64,000 nucleotides of DNA, from contig CAWIQJ010000006.1 of assembly GCA_963838235.1 (NCBI GenBank), positions 558,001 through 622,000 of the forward strand, in the 5' to 3' direction. How positions within the stretch are numbered: the stretch's first letter is position 1; every line of letters begins with the position of its first letter. The DNA is from JAFECT01 sp963838235. Its GTDB lineage: Bacteria > Pseudomonadota > Alphaproteobacteria > Caulobacterales > Caulobacteraceae. A model generated the notes under the pieces. It searched no databases. It worked only from the letters and a program-made list of their open reading frames with translations, and was not told the DNA's origin. This document shows, piece by piece, positions 45,530 through 55,089 of the stretch. A program made the translations under genes and the position numbers.

Positions 45530-47278
45530 ATGGAAACTGTCAGTCCTTATGGAGCCTTTGCGCGGTCGCGGGCGCGGGACCTGCCGACCCGGATCGGCTT
45601 TGCGCTGTTCCTGGCCGGCGCCGCCTGGACCCTGTCCAGCGTCGGCCCCGCGCTCCTGTGGCTCGCCGCGGTCTCGGCCGCCCAGGCGCTGGACACCTGG
45701 GTCTCGACGCCGATCCTGCGCCGTCCGGACCTCGACCCGCCGCTCTGGCGCAAGCGCCTCTACGCCGCCTCCATCGGCGTCAACGCGATCATCTATTCCA
45801 GCATCTCGGTGTTCTTCTGGTTCGGTTGCGGCGACGTGGGCAAGGCCTTCGCCATGCTGCAGCCGGCCGGATCGCTGCTGAACATTTCGCTGCAGCTCGA
45901 GAAGTCGCCGCGCGCCCTGATCGCCGCCTGGGTTCCGCACTGTTGCTACCTGCTGGGGATTCCCATCGTGGCCGGCTTCATCGGTCACGACTTGTTGCGC
46001 ATGAGCGTGGTGACGGCGGGCAGCCTGATCTATGTCGTGCACATCGTCAGCGCCGTTCGCACCATGGATCGCAACTCGCGCAATCTGCGCGATGCGCGCG
46101 ACCAGGCCGAGGCCCAGCGCGAACGCGCCGAAGCCGCCAGCGCGTCGAAGTCCGATTTCCTCGCCGTGATGAGCCATGAAATTCGCACCCCGATGAACGG
46201 CGTCCTGGCCGCCGCAGCTCTGCTGCGTAAGACGCCGTTGAGTTGCGACCAGGCCGAGCACGTGGAGATGCTGGCTAGCTCGAGCGAAGTTCTGATGGGG
46301 CTGCTCGGCGATATCCTAGACCTGTCCAAGATCGAGTCCGGCAAGCTGGTGGTTGAGAGCGCGACCTTCGACCTCGCGCGCAAGCTGGAAGCCGGCGCGC
46401 GGCTCTGGCGGCCGCAGGCCGAGGCCAAAGGCATTGGGCTCGAACTCGACATCGCCGCGGCGCCCGAACGAATCGTCACCGATCCCCTGCGCTTCCAGCA
46501 GGTGCTGTTCAACCTGCTGTCCAATGCGGTGAAGTTCACCGAAGAAGGCGCGGTGCGCCTGCGCTGTTTCACCAACCTGGGCCGGCTGGTCGTCGAGGTC
46601 GAAGACTCCGGCTGCGGCATGGACGCGGAAACGGCCGAGCGCGTGTTCCGCACCTTCGAACAGGCGCATGCGGGCGTGGCGCGCCAGTACGGCGGCGCGG
46701 GCCTGGGCCTGGCGATCAGCCGCCGGCTCGCCGAACTTCTGGGCGGCGCGCTTAGCGTCGAAAGCACGCCCGGCCGCGGCTCGGTCTTCCGATTCGAGAC
46801 GCCGCTGGTCGAGGCCGGCCCGGTGATCATCGCGCCGCACCCGCGCGAGGCGCCGCGCGCCGGCGGCCATCACGCGGGTTCGGTTCTGCTGGCCGAGGAT
46901 CACGAGGTGAACCGCCGCATCGTGCGTCTGTTCCTCGAACCGCTCGGCTTCGAAGTCACCCCGGTGGAGGACGGCCGCGCCGCCGTCGAGGCCGCAGGCG
47001 AGCGGCCGTTCGACGTCATCCTGATGGACATGCAGATGCCGGTGATGGGCGGGGTCGAGGCTTCCACCCGCATCCGCGACAGCCGCGGGCCCAACCATGC
47101 GACGCCGATCATAGCGCTCACCGCCAATGCGCTCGACGAACACCGCGCCGAGTGGGCGTCGATCGGGGTCGACCTGTTCATGACCAAGCCGGTCAATCCC
47201 CAGGCCCTGATCGAAATGATCGCGCGCGCTATCGGCGCTGCTGCGCAGACCCCGGAGCCAACGCGCAAGTCGGCGTGA
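45530..47278 (+). CDS. Hybrid sensor histidine kinase with receiver domain
   Basis: A 582-residue inner-membrane protein. About five to six hydrophobic segments (residues 20-180) form a membrane input domain, then a coiled coil leads to a HisKA domain with the phospho-acceptor His in FLAVMSHEIRTPMNGV (about 215). The HATPase domain has N (NLLSNAVKF), G1 (DSGCGMD) and G2 (GGAGLGLAISRRL) boxes. The C-terminal receiver holds Asp in VILMDMQMPVMGG (about 499) and Lys in FMTKPVNP. No response regulator or phosphotransferase is adjacent. Confidence 0.93.
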   Translation: METVSPYGAFARSRARDLPTRIGFALFLAGAAWTLSSVGPALLWLAAVSAAQALDTWVSTPILRRPDLDPPLWRKRLYAASIGVNAIIYSSISVFFWFGCGDVGKAFAMLQPAGSLLNISLQLEKSPRALIAAWVPHCCYLLGIPIVAGFIGHDLLRMSVVTAGSLIYVVHIVSAVRTMDRNSRNLRDARDQAEAQRERAEAASASKSDFLAVMSHEIRTPMNGVLAAAALLRKTPLSCDQAEHVEMLASSSEVLMGLLGDILDLSKIESGKLVVESATFDLARKLEAGARLWRPQAEAKGIGLELDIAAAPERIVTDPLRFQQVLFNLLSNAVKFTEEGAVRLRCFTNLGRLVVEVEDSGCGMDAETAERVFRTFEQAHAGVARQYGGAGLGLAISRRLAELLGGALSVESTPGRGSVFRFETPLVEAGPVIIAPHPREAPRAGGHHAGSVLLAEDHEVNRRIVRLFLEPLGFEVTPVEDGRAAVEAAGERPFDVILMDMQMPVMGGVEASTRIRDSRGPNHATPIIALTANALDEHRAEWASIGVDLFMTKPVNPQALIEMIARAIGAAAQTPEPTRKSA

Positions 47279-47310
47279 CTTTAGGCCGGCGTCCGCGATA
47301 GAACGCGGGC

Positions 47311-48615
47311 ATGACCATCAAACTCGACCTGCGGGCCCACGACGCTCTGATGCTCGACGCCCCCACCAAGGGCCTGCCGGTCTCTGTCGACCGCATCACC
47401 GTGGGCGAGGTGGCCAGCGCGGGCTGGCGCCTGCACCAGGATCTGCTGCTGCCGGCGGCGGTGCTCCGGCGTTCGGCGCTCGAGGCCAACGGCCAATGGA
47501 TGCGCGCCTTCGCCGCTCACGCCGGCGTGGCGTTCTGTCCGCACGGCAAGACGCCGATGGCGCCGGTGATCTTCCAGCGCCAGCTCGACGACGGCGCCTG
47601 GGGCCTGACCTGCGCCACCATCGGCCACCTGCGCACCTACCGCCGCTTCGGCGTGCCGCGGGTACTCTACGCCAACCAAATCGCGTCGAAGTCCGGCGCC
47701 CTGTGGCTCGCCCGGGAGATGGCGCGCGATCCGTCGTTCGAGATCTACGTCTATGTCGACTCGCGCGAAGGCGCCGACCTGTTGTCCGGCGCCGCGGCGG
47801 CCGCGAAGCTCGAGCGCCCGATCCCCGTGCTGCTCGAAGTGGGTTTCGAGGGCGCGCGCACCGGGGTGCGCACCGTCGACCAGGGGCTCGACCTCGCCCG
47901 CTATGTGAAGGGCGTAACGGGCCTCGCGCTTGCGGGCGTCTCGGCCTTCGAAGGCGTGGTTCCGGGACAGCTCGACGCGGCGATGGAGCCGAACGTCGAA
48001 GCCCTGTTCGCGGCGACCGTCTGGATCGCGGAGACCTGCGCGCGCGAGGGCCTGTTCACGGCCGACGGTCCGGTGATTCTCTCCGCCGGCGGGTCGCGCT
48101 TCTTCGACATGGCCGCGAGCCAGCTCAACGAAGCGGACGTCGGCCCCGACAAGCGCGTGGTGCTGCGCAGCGGCTGTTACGTCTCCCATGACGCCCTGCA
48201 TTACGAAGCCGCCTTCGAACGCCTGCTCGAACGCAATCACGGCGACCCCGGCCCGCCGGGACGCCTGCGCCCCGCCATCGAGGTCTGGGCCGAGATCAAT
48301 TCGCATCCCGAGCCCGATCGCTGGTATGCGACGCTGGGCCGTCGCGACATTTCCTTCGATGTCGGCCTGCCCAAGGCCCAGGCCTGGATGCGTCCGGGCG
48401 AGCACGCGAACGCCCAACCCCTGGACGGCGTCACCGTCACCGGCCTGTCCGACCAGCACGCGCACCTGATGGCGGGTCCCGGCTGTCCGCTGAAATTCGG
48501 CGATCAGATCGGCTTCGGGATTTCCCACCCGTGCACGACCTTCGACAAATGGCGCGTGATGTTCGAAGTGGACGACGAGGGGTTGGTGTTGGGCGCAATC
48601 GCGACGTATTTTTAG
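47311..48615 (+). CDS. D-serine dehydratase-like / D-amino-acid PLP enzyme (alanine racemase fold)
   Basis: A 434-residue PLP enzyme with an N-terminal alanine-racemase barrel and a C-terminal D-serine dehydratase-like domain. The PLP Lys is in FCPHGKTPMAP; the C-terminal metal-binding HxC is seen in GISHPCTTFDKW. Family members include eukaryotic-type D-serine dehydratase, D-threonine aldolase and bacterial 'amino acid deaminase'; I cannot choose between them. It is 33 bases downstream of the kinase gene. Its TAG stop directly abuts a palindromic repeat. Confidence 0.85.
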   Translation: MTIKLDLRAHDALMLDAPTKGLPVSVDRITVGEVASAGWRLHQDLLLPAAVLRRSALEANGQWMRAFAAHAGVAFCPHGKTPMAPVIFQRQLDDGAWGLTCATIGHLRTYRRFGVPRVLYANQIASKSGALWLAREMARDPSFEIYVYVDSREGADLLSGAAAAAKLERPIPVLLEVGFEGARTGVRTVDQGLDLARYVKGVTGLALAGVSAFEGVVPGQLDAAMEPNVEALFAATVWIAETCAREGLFTADGPVILSAGGSRFFDMAASQLNEADVGPDKRVVLRSGCYVSHDALHYEAAFERLLERNHGDPGPPGRLRPAIEVWAEINSHPEPDRWYATLGRRDISFDVGLPKAQAWMRPGEHANAQPLDGVTVTGLSDQHAHLMAGPGCPLKFGDQIGFGISHPCTTFDKWRVMFEVDDEGLVLGAIATYF

Positions 48616-48822
48616 AACCTCCACCGCGAGCGGTAGCGAGCGGGGGAGGGGGACCGTCCGCAGCGCGCACGGTGGAGGGGGCGGCTTCCGCAACTCGCTA
48701 AATTCGTCGGATGGCGTCTCGCGGTTAACGCGCAAGCGACGTTGCGCCTGATGCCGCCCCCTCCACCACGCACTCCGTGCGCGGTCCCCCTCCCCCGTTT
48801 TCTGCCGAAAACGGGGGAGGTT
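48616..48822. repeat. Long palindromic intergenic element, copy 2
   Basis: Runs from AACCTCC to GGAGGTT, 207 bp, exactly filling the space between TAG 48613-48615 of the upstream gene and the complement stop at 48823-48825. The core 48695-48732 is the reverse complement of that in copy 1 (30883-30920) with three differences. Arms contain GGTGGAGGGGGCGG/CCGCCCCCTCCACC. Confidence 0.85.
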
Positions 48823-49710
48823 CTAGCCCGTCGTGGTCACATCAAACCGCACCGCCAGCCGCATCTCCTCATCCGGCGCCAGCACGCGCAATCCTAATTC
48901 GCGCCACTCGGCTTCCGGTTGGTTCAGCGCTGCGTTGGCATGGGTCACCGGTTCGGCCACGAACAGGCCGCCGGTCTGGGGCGCATAGAGTTGGAAGAAG
49001 CGCGCGCCCGGCGACGACATGCGCACCTGCAGATCACGGTCGGGCCAGGACATCTCCGCCGTTCCGCTCCAGCCGCCATAGCCGTTGTCGAGGCCGGCGC
49101 CGTCGATCCGCCGGTCGCGCAGGTCGTAACGCCCCGTCGGCGCCTCGCGTCCGATCGGCAGCACCTTGGCGTCCACCAGCCAGACGCTGTCCACGCGTGT
49201 CGAAAGCACGGTCTGCGCGTCACTGGGAAAATAGGGATGGAAGCCGAGGCCGGCCGGCATGGGGTCGCCGGAGACGTTGCGCACGGTGAGCGTGTAGTCG
49301 AGCCCGCCGCCGTCGAGGCGGAAGCGTTGATGCGCCTGATAGGCCCAGGGCCACTCGCCGGGAGAATGCGAATATCGCAGCTCCGCGCAGTCGCGTTCGG
49401 CGTCCGCCGCCTGCCACGGCGCGCGCCAGCCCTGGCCGTGCAACGGGCTCGCGTCGCCCTTCATATTGGGGGTCAGCCGCACCTCGCGACCGCGAAAGCT
49501 GAAGCGACCGTCGCGGATGCGGTTGCAGAACGGGACCAGCGGAAACGACGACGCGTCGCCGACGTCGGTCAGGGGGTTGGGCGCGTGACGAAAGATCGGT
49601 TCGGCGCGCGCGCCGCCCCGCTTACGGCGGAAGGCCGTCACCGCCCCGCCGGTCGCCGGGTCGAGCTCGAGTTCGAAAGCCTTGTTCTCGAGTCGTATCC
49701 GGTCGGTCAT
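48823..49710 (-). CDS. Aldose 1-epimerase family protein
   Basis: A 295-residue galactose-mutarotase-like protein. Characteristic residues include NRIRDGRFSFRG, the catalytic His in SPLHGQGW, GLGFHPYF with the second His, and a Glu near the C-terminus. It interconverts sugar anomers before oxidation. The start at 49710 overlaps the stop of the GH1 gene by four bases (ATGA), so both are translated from one message. Context suggests action on the sugar released by the GH1 enzyme. Confidence 0.92.
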   Translation of the reverse strand: MTDRIRLENKAFELELDPATGGAVTAFRRKRGGARAEPIFRHAPNPLTDVGDASSFPLVPFCNRIRDGRFSFRGREVRLTPNMKGDASPLHGQGWRAPWQAADAERDCAELRYSHSPGEWPWAYQAHQRFRLDGGGLDYTLTVRNVSGDPMPAGLGFHPYFPSDAQTVLSTRVDSVWLVDAKVLPIGREAPTGRYDLRDRRIDGAGLDNGYGGWSGTAEMSWPDRDLQVRMSSPGARFFQLYAPQTGGLFVAEPVTHANAALNQPEAEWRELGLRVLAPDEEMRLAVRFDVTTTG

Positions 49711-51027
49711 CGGCTCGACGTTTCGCGGATCTTCTCGGCGGTGCGCAGCGCCCGCGCCTCCGCGCGGTGACGCTTGGGAATCGTCTGCTCGTGCTCCGAC
49801 GGCAGCGACACCGGCACCGACAGGCACACGCTCTGGGTCGGGAGCACCGTCGCCCAGTCACGGATCAACTGGCGGTACGAGCGTCCGACCGCGCGGATAT
49901 TGCGGTCGAGGTCGTAAAGACCGAGCGGATTGACCCGGCCATTCTGCTCACGCAGCGCCGTGTCCCAGTCGACCTGGTCGGTCAGCGAGTACCAGGTGAA
50001 CCCCACCGTCGGCACGCCGGAATTGCGCACGCTCAGGACGTTGGCCCATTCTTTCCAAAGCCAGTTCACCGCCTCGTCGCCGTTGGCGCCTTCGATGATG
50101 TTGGTCTCGGTGTGCATCACCGGGAGGCGATAGCGGTCGTAGTACTGGCGTGTGATTTCGCTGTAGCCGAAGATTTCGCCCGACGCGCGGGTCGGCGCCG
50201 TCCGCGGAGACGCGGTGCTCGTTGGTCCAGTAGTAGTCGTTGCCCAGGATGCAGTGGTGCTTCAGGCTGTTGCCGAGGAAGAAGTGGTACTCCTCATAGG
50301 TCATGCCGTTAGCGAACAGATACTCGTACATCTCCAAATCGACCCGGTGGCCGTAGTTCAGGTCGAGGGACAGGAAGCGCATGGAGTTGAGAATCTCCGC
50401 CGGCCGGATCGCCGCCGGATTCTCCGCGTGAAAATACTCCGACGATTCGCTCTGGATGAAGATCGCATCCGGACGCACCTCGAGTATGGAGGTCATCGCC
50501 ATTACATTGGCCTTGACGATGTGCTTCAGCGCAGTGACGAACGTGCGGTCGGTGACACCCTCCTCGTTCCACCAGCCATACTTGGCCGAGAAGGTGGCGC
50601 AGATGAACATCTCGTTGACCGGAGTATAGAGCTGCACCCACGGAAAGCGCTCGGCGAAGGCCCTGGCGTATTCGGCGAAATAGCCCGGGAAGTCGGCGTT
50701 CTGGAAATCGCCGATCCAGTCCGGAACGCCGAAATGGCAAAGATCCACGATTGGCACCATGTCGCGCCGCTGCAGGTCGGAGAACACCTCGTCGGCGAAG
50801 TCCCAGTTGTACTGGCTGGGCGCGGTGAAGGTCGTATGCAGCGGGGGCCCGTAGCGCAGGAACCGGATACCCAGGTCCTCGACACAGTCGAAGTCGGTCT
50901 TCCAGTGCTTGTAGTGCCCGCAGACCTCCATCTGGTCGACGCGCGCCGTGCCTTTCTTGATGCGAGGGATCGAGTTCTCGATCCCCGTCGCAAACATGAA
51001 GGTGGTGATGATGACGAACTCTCCCAC
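49707..51027 (-). pseudogene. GH1 family glycosidase, frameshifted
   Basis: The first part (51027 to about 50195) encodes a TIM-barrel glycosidase: ENSIPRIKKGTARVDQMEVCGHYKHW, FGVPDWIGDFQN and the acid/base Glu in TPVNEMFICAT. The second part, in another frame from about 50183 to 49707, contains the nucleophile region in VMHTETNIIEG and FTWYSLTDQVDW. A one-base insertion or two-base loss in the GC-repeat at 50182-50195 separates them; joined length is about 440 residues. Likely a beta-galactosidase/glucosidase, judged from the galactonate-type genes nearby. The start is GTG 51027; ATG 50997 is an alternative. Confidence 0.8.
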
Positions 51028-51130
51028 GCGCAGGGGATCACGCGGCCGGCCCCGAGCGCTAAACGGGCGGGAGACCGGTTGGTTCGCCGGTCCGTTGCCT
51101 TTTAGGGGTTTTCGCCGCCCCAGGCAGGCC

Positions 51131-51352
51131 TTAGCCGGAGTCGGGGATCTTACGGCAACGGTTGACGTTGGTGACGGCGTCGAGGCCGTTCTGCACGTTG
51201 CGGATCCAGGCCTTTTCGCCCTGAACCGCGATCACCTGGTGGTGCGGGTGCAGGTTGGGACCGGTGCGGACAAGGTCGCCAGGGGCGATCTCCTCGTCGT
51301 GGTCGCGCTCGTGCGTGATGGAGAAAACGTCGGAATAGCTGACTTGAACCAC
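51131..51352 (-). CDS. Small conserved hypothetical protein
   Basis: A 73-residue cytoplasmic protein starting at GTG 51352 behind a strong GGGAGGGG ribosome site. It includes VSYSDVFSITHERDHDEEIAPGDLVRTGPNLHPHHQVIAV and ends NRCRKIPDSG. The His-rich middle and evenly distributed charge suggest a small folded domain; I do not recognise a family with known function. It lies 103 bases upstream of the GH1 gene on the same strand, so they may share a transcript. Confidence 0.65.
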   Translation of the reverse strand: MVQVSYSDVFSITHERDHDEEIAPGDLVRTGPNLHPHHQVIAVQGEKAWIRNVQNGLDAVTNVNRCRKIPDSG

Positions 51353-51519
51353 GGGACCCCTCCCGGAACTGACTCGCCAGTTTAGACTCCGCCATCGTGA
51401 ATGAAATCCGAACAAGCCCGACAGGGTGTCGCAAGGGACCCGGGTGTGGCGTATCGGGAACAGGACGCGCGCCAGGCGACTTTGCGACCCGGCGGCCTTC
51501 GAACCCAGGAGAGCCTCGC

Positions 51520-52392
51520 GTGACCGACATCGCCGTCGCCGCATCCCGGCGCAACATCCTTGGTGAGGGCCCGGTGTGGGATTGTGCCGCGGGCCGGCTC
51601 TACTGGGTCGACATCCGCGGGCGTCTGATCGAGTGGCTCGATCCCGGGACGGGCGACACGGGTCTGTGGACCCTCGATCGCCGGCCCAGCGCGCTGGCGC
51701 CGCGCAAGACCGGCGGCCTGTTGGTCGCGACCGACCTGGGATTTGCCGTCTTCGACACCGCCGCCGGCGCGCTCGAGCCGCGGTACAATCCCGAACCGGA
51801 CCAGCCGGCCAACCGCGCCAACGACGGGCACACCGACGCCCAGGGTCGCTTCTGGATGGGCACGATGAACGATCGTGAGAACGCCGATACCGGCGCGGTC
51901 TATCGCCTCGATCCGGACTGGAGCTGTACGCAGGTGCTCGACAATCTCGACATCCCCAACACCCTGTTGACCAGCCCCGACGGTGACGTGCTCTACCTCG
52001 CCACGTCGAAGACGAACCGGATCTGGGCCTATGACCTCGATCCGGAAACCGGCGCGCTCGGCGCTCGGCGCCTGTTCGCTGACACCACCGCGGACAAATG
52101 CTCGCCCGACGGCTCGGCCGTCGACGTGGAGGGCTGCCTGTGGAACTGCCAGTGGGGCGGTTGGCGCATCGTGCGCTATCGCCCGGACGGATCGATCGAC
52201 CGCATCGTGAAGATGCCCGTGCAGCAACCGACCAGCTGCGCCTTCGGCGGGCCGGACCTGGCCACCCTCTACGTGACCAGCGCGCGGGACGGCCTGTCGG
52301 AGGCGGCGCTTGCGGCCCAGCCTTTGGCCGGAAGCGTGTTCTCGCTCGACCCGGGGGTGCGCGGCTTTCCCCTGACGGCCTTCGGGGGGTGA
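51520..52392 (+). CDS. SMP-30/gluconolactonase family sugar lactonase
   Basis: A 290-residue six-bladed propeller lactonase. Metal ligands are recognisable: Glu in LGEGPVWD near the N-terminus, Asn in DIPNTLLTS and Asp in CSPDGSAVD; NRANDGHTDAQGRFWMGTM matches the family. Start GTG 51520 follows AGGAGA. It would open a sugar acid lactone such as galactono- or xylonolactone; the dehydratase, kinase and aldolase downstream suggest galactonolactone. Confidence 0.92.
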   Translation: MTDIAVAASRRNILGEGPVWDCAAGRLYWVDIRGRLIEWLDPGTGDTGLWTLDRRPSALAPRKTGGLLVATDLGFAVFDTAAGALEPRYNPEPDQPANRANDGHTDAQGRFWMGTMNDRENADTGAVYRLDPDWSCTQVLDNLDIPNTLLTSPDGDVLYLATSKTNRIWAYDLDPETGALGARRLFADTTADKCSPDGSAVDVEGCLWNCQWGGWRIVRYRPDGSIDRIVKMPVQQPTSCAFGGPDLATLYVTSARDGLSEAALAAQPLAGSVFSLDPGVRGFPLTAFGG

Positions 52393-52465
52393 GGATCGGG
52401 GATCGAACTTCCCCGACCTAGCGTTTATGAACGGGGCGTTGGGGCCGACCCGCCCGGAGACCGCC

Positions 52466-54190
52466 GTGAGCCGCAAACCCCTTCGCAGCGCCCGCAGCTA
52501 CGGCAAGCTCGACCGCGACGGTTTCATCCATCGCAGCTGGATGAAGGCCGAGGGCCTGCCCGACGACGTGTTCGACGGCCGGCCGGTGATCGGCATCTGC
52601 AACACCTGGTCGGAGCTGACGCCTTGCAATCTGAACCTGCGCGCCATGGCCGAGCACGTGAAGCGTGGAGTCTGGGAAGCAGGGGGACTTCCACTGGAGT
52701 TCCCCGCCATGTCGCTGGGCGAAACCCAGATGCGGCCCACCGCCATGCTGTTCCGCAACCTGCTCGCCATGGAGGTCGAGGAATCGATCCGCGGCAATCC
52801 GATCGACGGCGTGGTGCTGCTGGGCGGTTGCGACAAGACCACGCCGGGGCAACTGATGGGTGCGGCCTCGGTGGACCTGCCGACCATGGTGGTGTCGTCG
52901 GGTCCGATGCTGAACGGCAAGTTCCGCGGCCAGGACATCGGCTCGGGCACTGACGTCTGGCGTTTCTCCGAAGAGGTGCGCGCGGGAACCATGTCGCTCG
53001 CCGAATTCATGGCGGCCGAGAGCGGCATGTCGCGCAGTCACGGCGTCTGCATGACCATGGGCACCGCCTCGACCGTGTCGAGCCTGACTGAGGCGCTCGG
53101 CGTCGCCTTGACCGGAAACGGTGTGCTGCCGGGCGTGGATTCGCGGCGCAAGACCCTCGCGCACCTGACCGGCCGCCGCATTGTCGAGCTGGTGAAGGCC
53201 GATGTGCGCCTGTCGCAGATCCTGACGCGCGAGGCGTTCGAGAACGCCATCCTGGTCCACGCCGCGATCGGCGGATCGACCAATGCGGTGGTGCACTTGC
53301 TCGCCATCGCCGGTCGTCTCGGCGTGACGCTCGACCTGGAGGACTTCGACCACATCGCGCGCGAGGTTCCGCTGCTGGTCAACCTCATGCCGTCGGGCGA
53401 GTATCTGATGGAGGACTTTGCCTATGCCGGCGGCGTCCCCGCGGTGATGCGCGAACTGGGCGACCTTTTGCGCGCGAAGGCGCCGACGGTGTCGGGCCTG
53501 ACCCAGGGCGAGATCGTCAAGGACGCGCCCTGTTACAACCGCAAGGTCATCGGCACGCGCGCCGAACCGTTCGAGCCGTCGTCAGGCGTGTGGGTACTGC
53601 GCGGCAATCTCGCCCCGCAGGGCGCCATCGTGAAACCGAGCGCGGCGAGCCCGGAACTGCTCACTCACCGCGGTCGCGCGGTGGTGTTCGAAACCATCGA
53701 GGACTACCACGCCCGCGTCGACGATCCGGCGCTCGAGGTCGACGCTTCGTCGGTTATGGTGCTGAAGGGCTGCGGGCCCAAGGGCTATCCGGGCATGCCC
53801 GAGGTCGGCAACATGGCCCTGCCGCGCAAGCTGTTGGCGCAGGGCGTGCGCGACATGGTGCGCCTCTCCGACGCCCGGATGAGCGGCACCGCCTACGGTA
53901 CGGTGATCCTGCATGTGGCGCCGGAGTCCGAAGCCGGCGGTCCGCTCGCGCTGGTGCAGTCCGGCGACGAGATCGCGCTCGACGGGCCGGGCCGCAAGCT
54001 CGAGCTTCTGGTCGACGACGCCGAACTGGCCGACCGCCGCAGTACCTGGGAGATCAATCGCGCGCCGTCGAAGTACGATCGCGGCTGGGCGCGGCTCTAT
54101 ATCGACACCGTCATGCAGGCCGACCGCGGCTGCGACCTCGACTTTTTGGTGGGCGCCAGCGGCGATGCTGTGGAGCGGGAAAGCCACTGA
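52466..54190 (+). CDS. IlvD/Edd family sugar-acid dehydratase (L-arabinonate/D-galactonate type)
   Basis: A 574-residue [2Fe-2S] dehydratase of the IlvD/Edd superfamily, closest by eye to Rhizobium L-arabinonate dehydratase. Cluster cysteines are at about 54 (LTPCN), 122 (GGCDKTTP) and 195 (HGVCMTMGT), exactly five lower than 59/127/200 in that enzyme. I use GTG 52466 with GGAGA upstream; an ATG at 52427 lacks a ribosome site. Followed directly by a 2-keto-3-deoxygalactonate kinase and KDPGal aldolase, so D-galactonate is the likely substrate here. L-arabinonate remains possible. Confidence 0.9.
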   Translation: MSRKPLRSARSYGKLDRDGFIHRSWMKAEGLPDDVFDGRPVIGICNTWSELTPCNLNLRAMAEHVKRGVWEAGGLPLEFPAMSLGETQMRPTAMLFRNLLAMEVEESIRGNPIDGVVLLGGCDKTTPGQLMGAASVDLPTMVVSSGPMLNGKFRGQDIGSGTDVWRFSEEVRAGTMSLAEFMAAESGMSRSHGVCMTMGTASTVSSLTEALGVALTGNGVLPGVDSRRKTLAHLTGRRIVELVKADVRLSQILTREAFENAILVHAAIGGSTNAVVHLLAIAGRLGVTLDLEDFDHIAREVPLLVNLMPSGEYLMEDFAYAGGVPAVMRELGDLLRAKAPTVSGLTQGEIVKDAPCYNRKVIGTRAEPFEPSSGVWVLRGNLAPQGAIVKPSAASPELLTHRGRAVVFETIEDYHARVDDPALEVDASSVMVLKGCGPKGYPGMPEVGNMALPRKLLAQGVRDMVRLSDARMSGTAYGTVILHVAPESEAGGPLALVQSGDEIALDGPGRKLELLVDDAELADRRSTWEINRAPSKYDRGWARLYIDTVMQADRGCDLDFLVGASGDAVERESH

Positions 54191-55089
54191 TGGCCGCCTT
54201 TCTCGCCTGCGATTGGGGCACGACCAACCTGCGCGCCTGGGTGATCGGCGCGTCGGGCGCGGTCGAGGCCCGGCGCGAATTTCCCCTCGGTGTCGCCAAG
54301 CTCGCGCCCGGCGAGGCGGAGCGACGGTTCAGGGACGAGGTGCGGCCCGCGTTGAACGCGCAAGAGTTGCCCGCCATCCTCTGCGGCATGATCGGCTCGG
54401 CGCTCGGCTGGACCGCCGTGCCCTACGTCGACTGTCCGGCGGACCTGAAGGCGCTGTCGAAGGGTCTCTTCCGCGCCGACGACCGTTCGCTGATCGTGCC
54501 CGGCCTGCGCGGGCCGGGGCTCGACGGCGGATTCGACGTGATGCGCGGGGAAGAGACCCAGCTGTTCGGCTGGCTTGCGCAGGATCCGTCGCGCAACAGC
54601 GGCCGCCACATCGTCTGCCATCCGGGCACCCACGCGAAATGGGCGCTGGTGGAGGACGGCAAGGTCGTGCGCTTCCTCACCGCCATGACCGGCGAGCTGT
54701 TCGACCTGCTGTCGCGCCACGGCGTCCTGAAGTCCGACGCGCCGCCCGACGACGCCCAGGCCTTCCTCAAAGGCGTCGAGGCGGCAGCCGACGGCGGAGA
54801 ACTGTCCGCGCGCCTGTTCACCGTGCGGACCCGCGTGGTCGCCAGCGGACTTCCCGCGCGCGCGGCGACCTCCTATCTCTCGGGCCTCTTGATCGGCTCT
54901 GAGATCGCCAGCCTGCCGCGTCTTCTGGGCGTGGGGGCGGACGAGACCATCGTTCTGTTGGGCGACGACCGGCTCTGCGGCTGGTACGACATGGCCCTGA
55001 CGCACAAGGGGCGCCGCGCTGATCGCTACGACGGCGACGAAGCCGCGCTGGCGGGCCTTCGCGCGCTCGAACAAGGAGGCGGCGCATGA
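54190..55089 (+). CDS. dgoK: 2-dehydro-3-deoxygalactonokinase
   Basis: A 299-residue kinase of the DgoK family, phosphorylating 2-keto-3-deoxygalactonate. The ATPase-fold phosphate loop is CDWGTTNLRAWVI, with CGMIGSALGW, PGLRG and MRGEETQLFG family motifs and HPGTHAKWALVEDG. It starts one base overlapping the dehydratase stop (TGATG) and overlaps the aldolase start by four bases, so all three are translationally coupled. Confidence 0.95.
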   Translation: MAAFLACDWGTTNLRAWVIGASGAVEARREFPLGVAKLAPGEAERRFRDEVRPALNAQELPAILCGMIGSALGWTAVPYVDCPADLKALSKGLFRADDRSLIVPGLRGPGLDGGFDVMRGEETQLFGWLAQDPSRNSGRHIVCHPGTHAKWALVEDGKVVRFLTAMTGELFDLLSRHGVLKSDAPPDDAQAFLKGVEAAADGGELSARLFTVRTRVVASGLPARAATSYLSGLLIGSEIASLPRLLGVGADETIVLLGDDRLCGWYDMALTHKGRRADRYDGDEAALAGLRALEQGGGA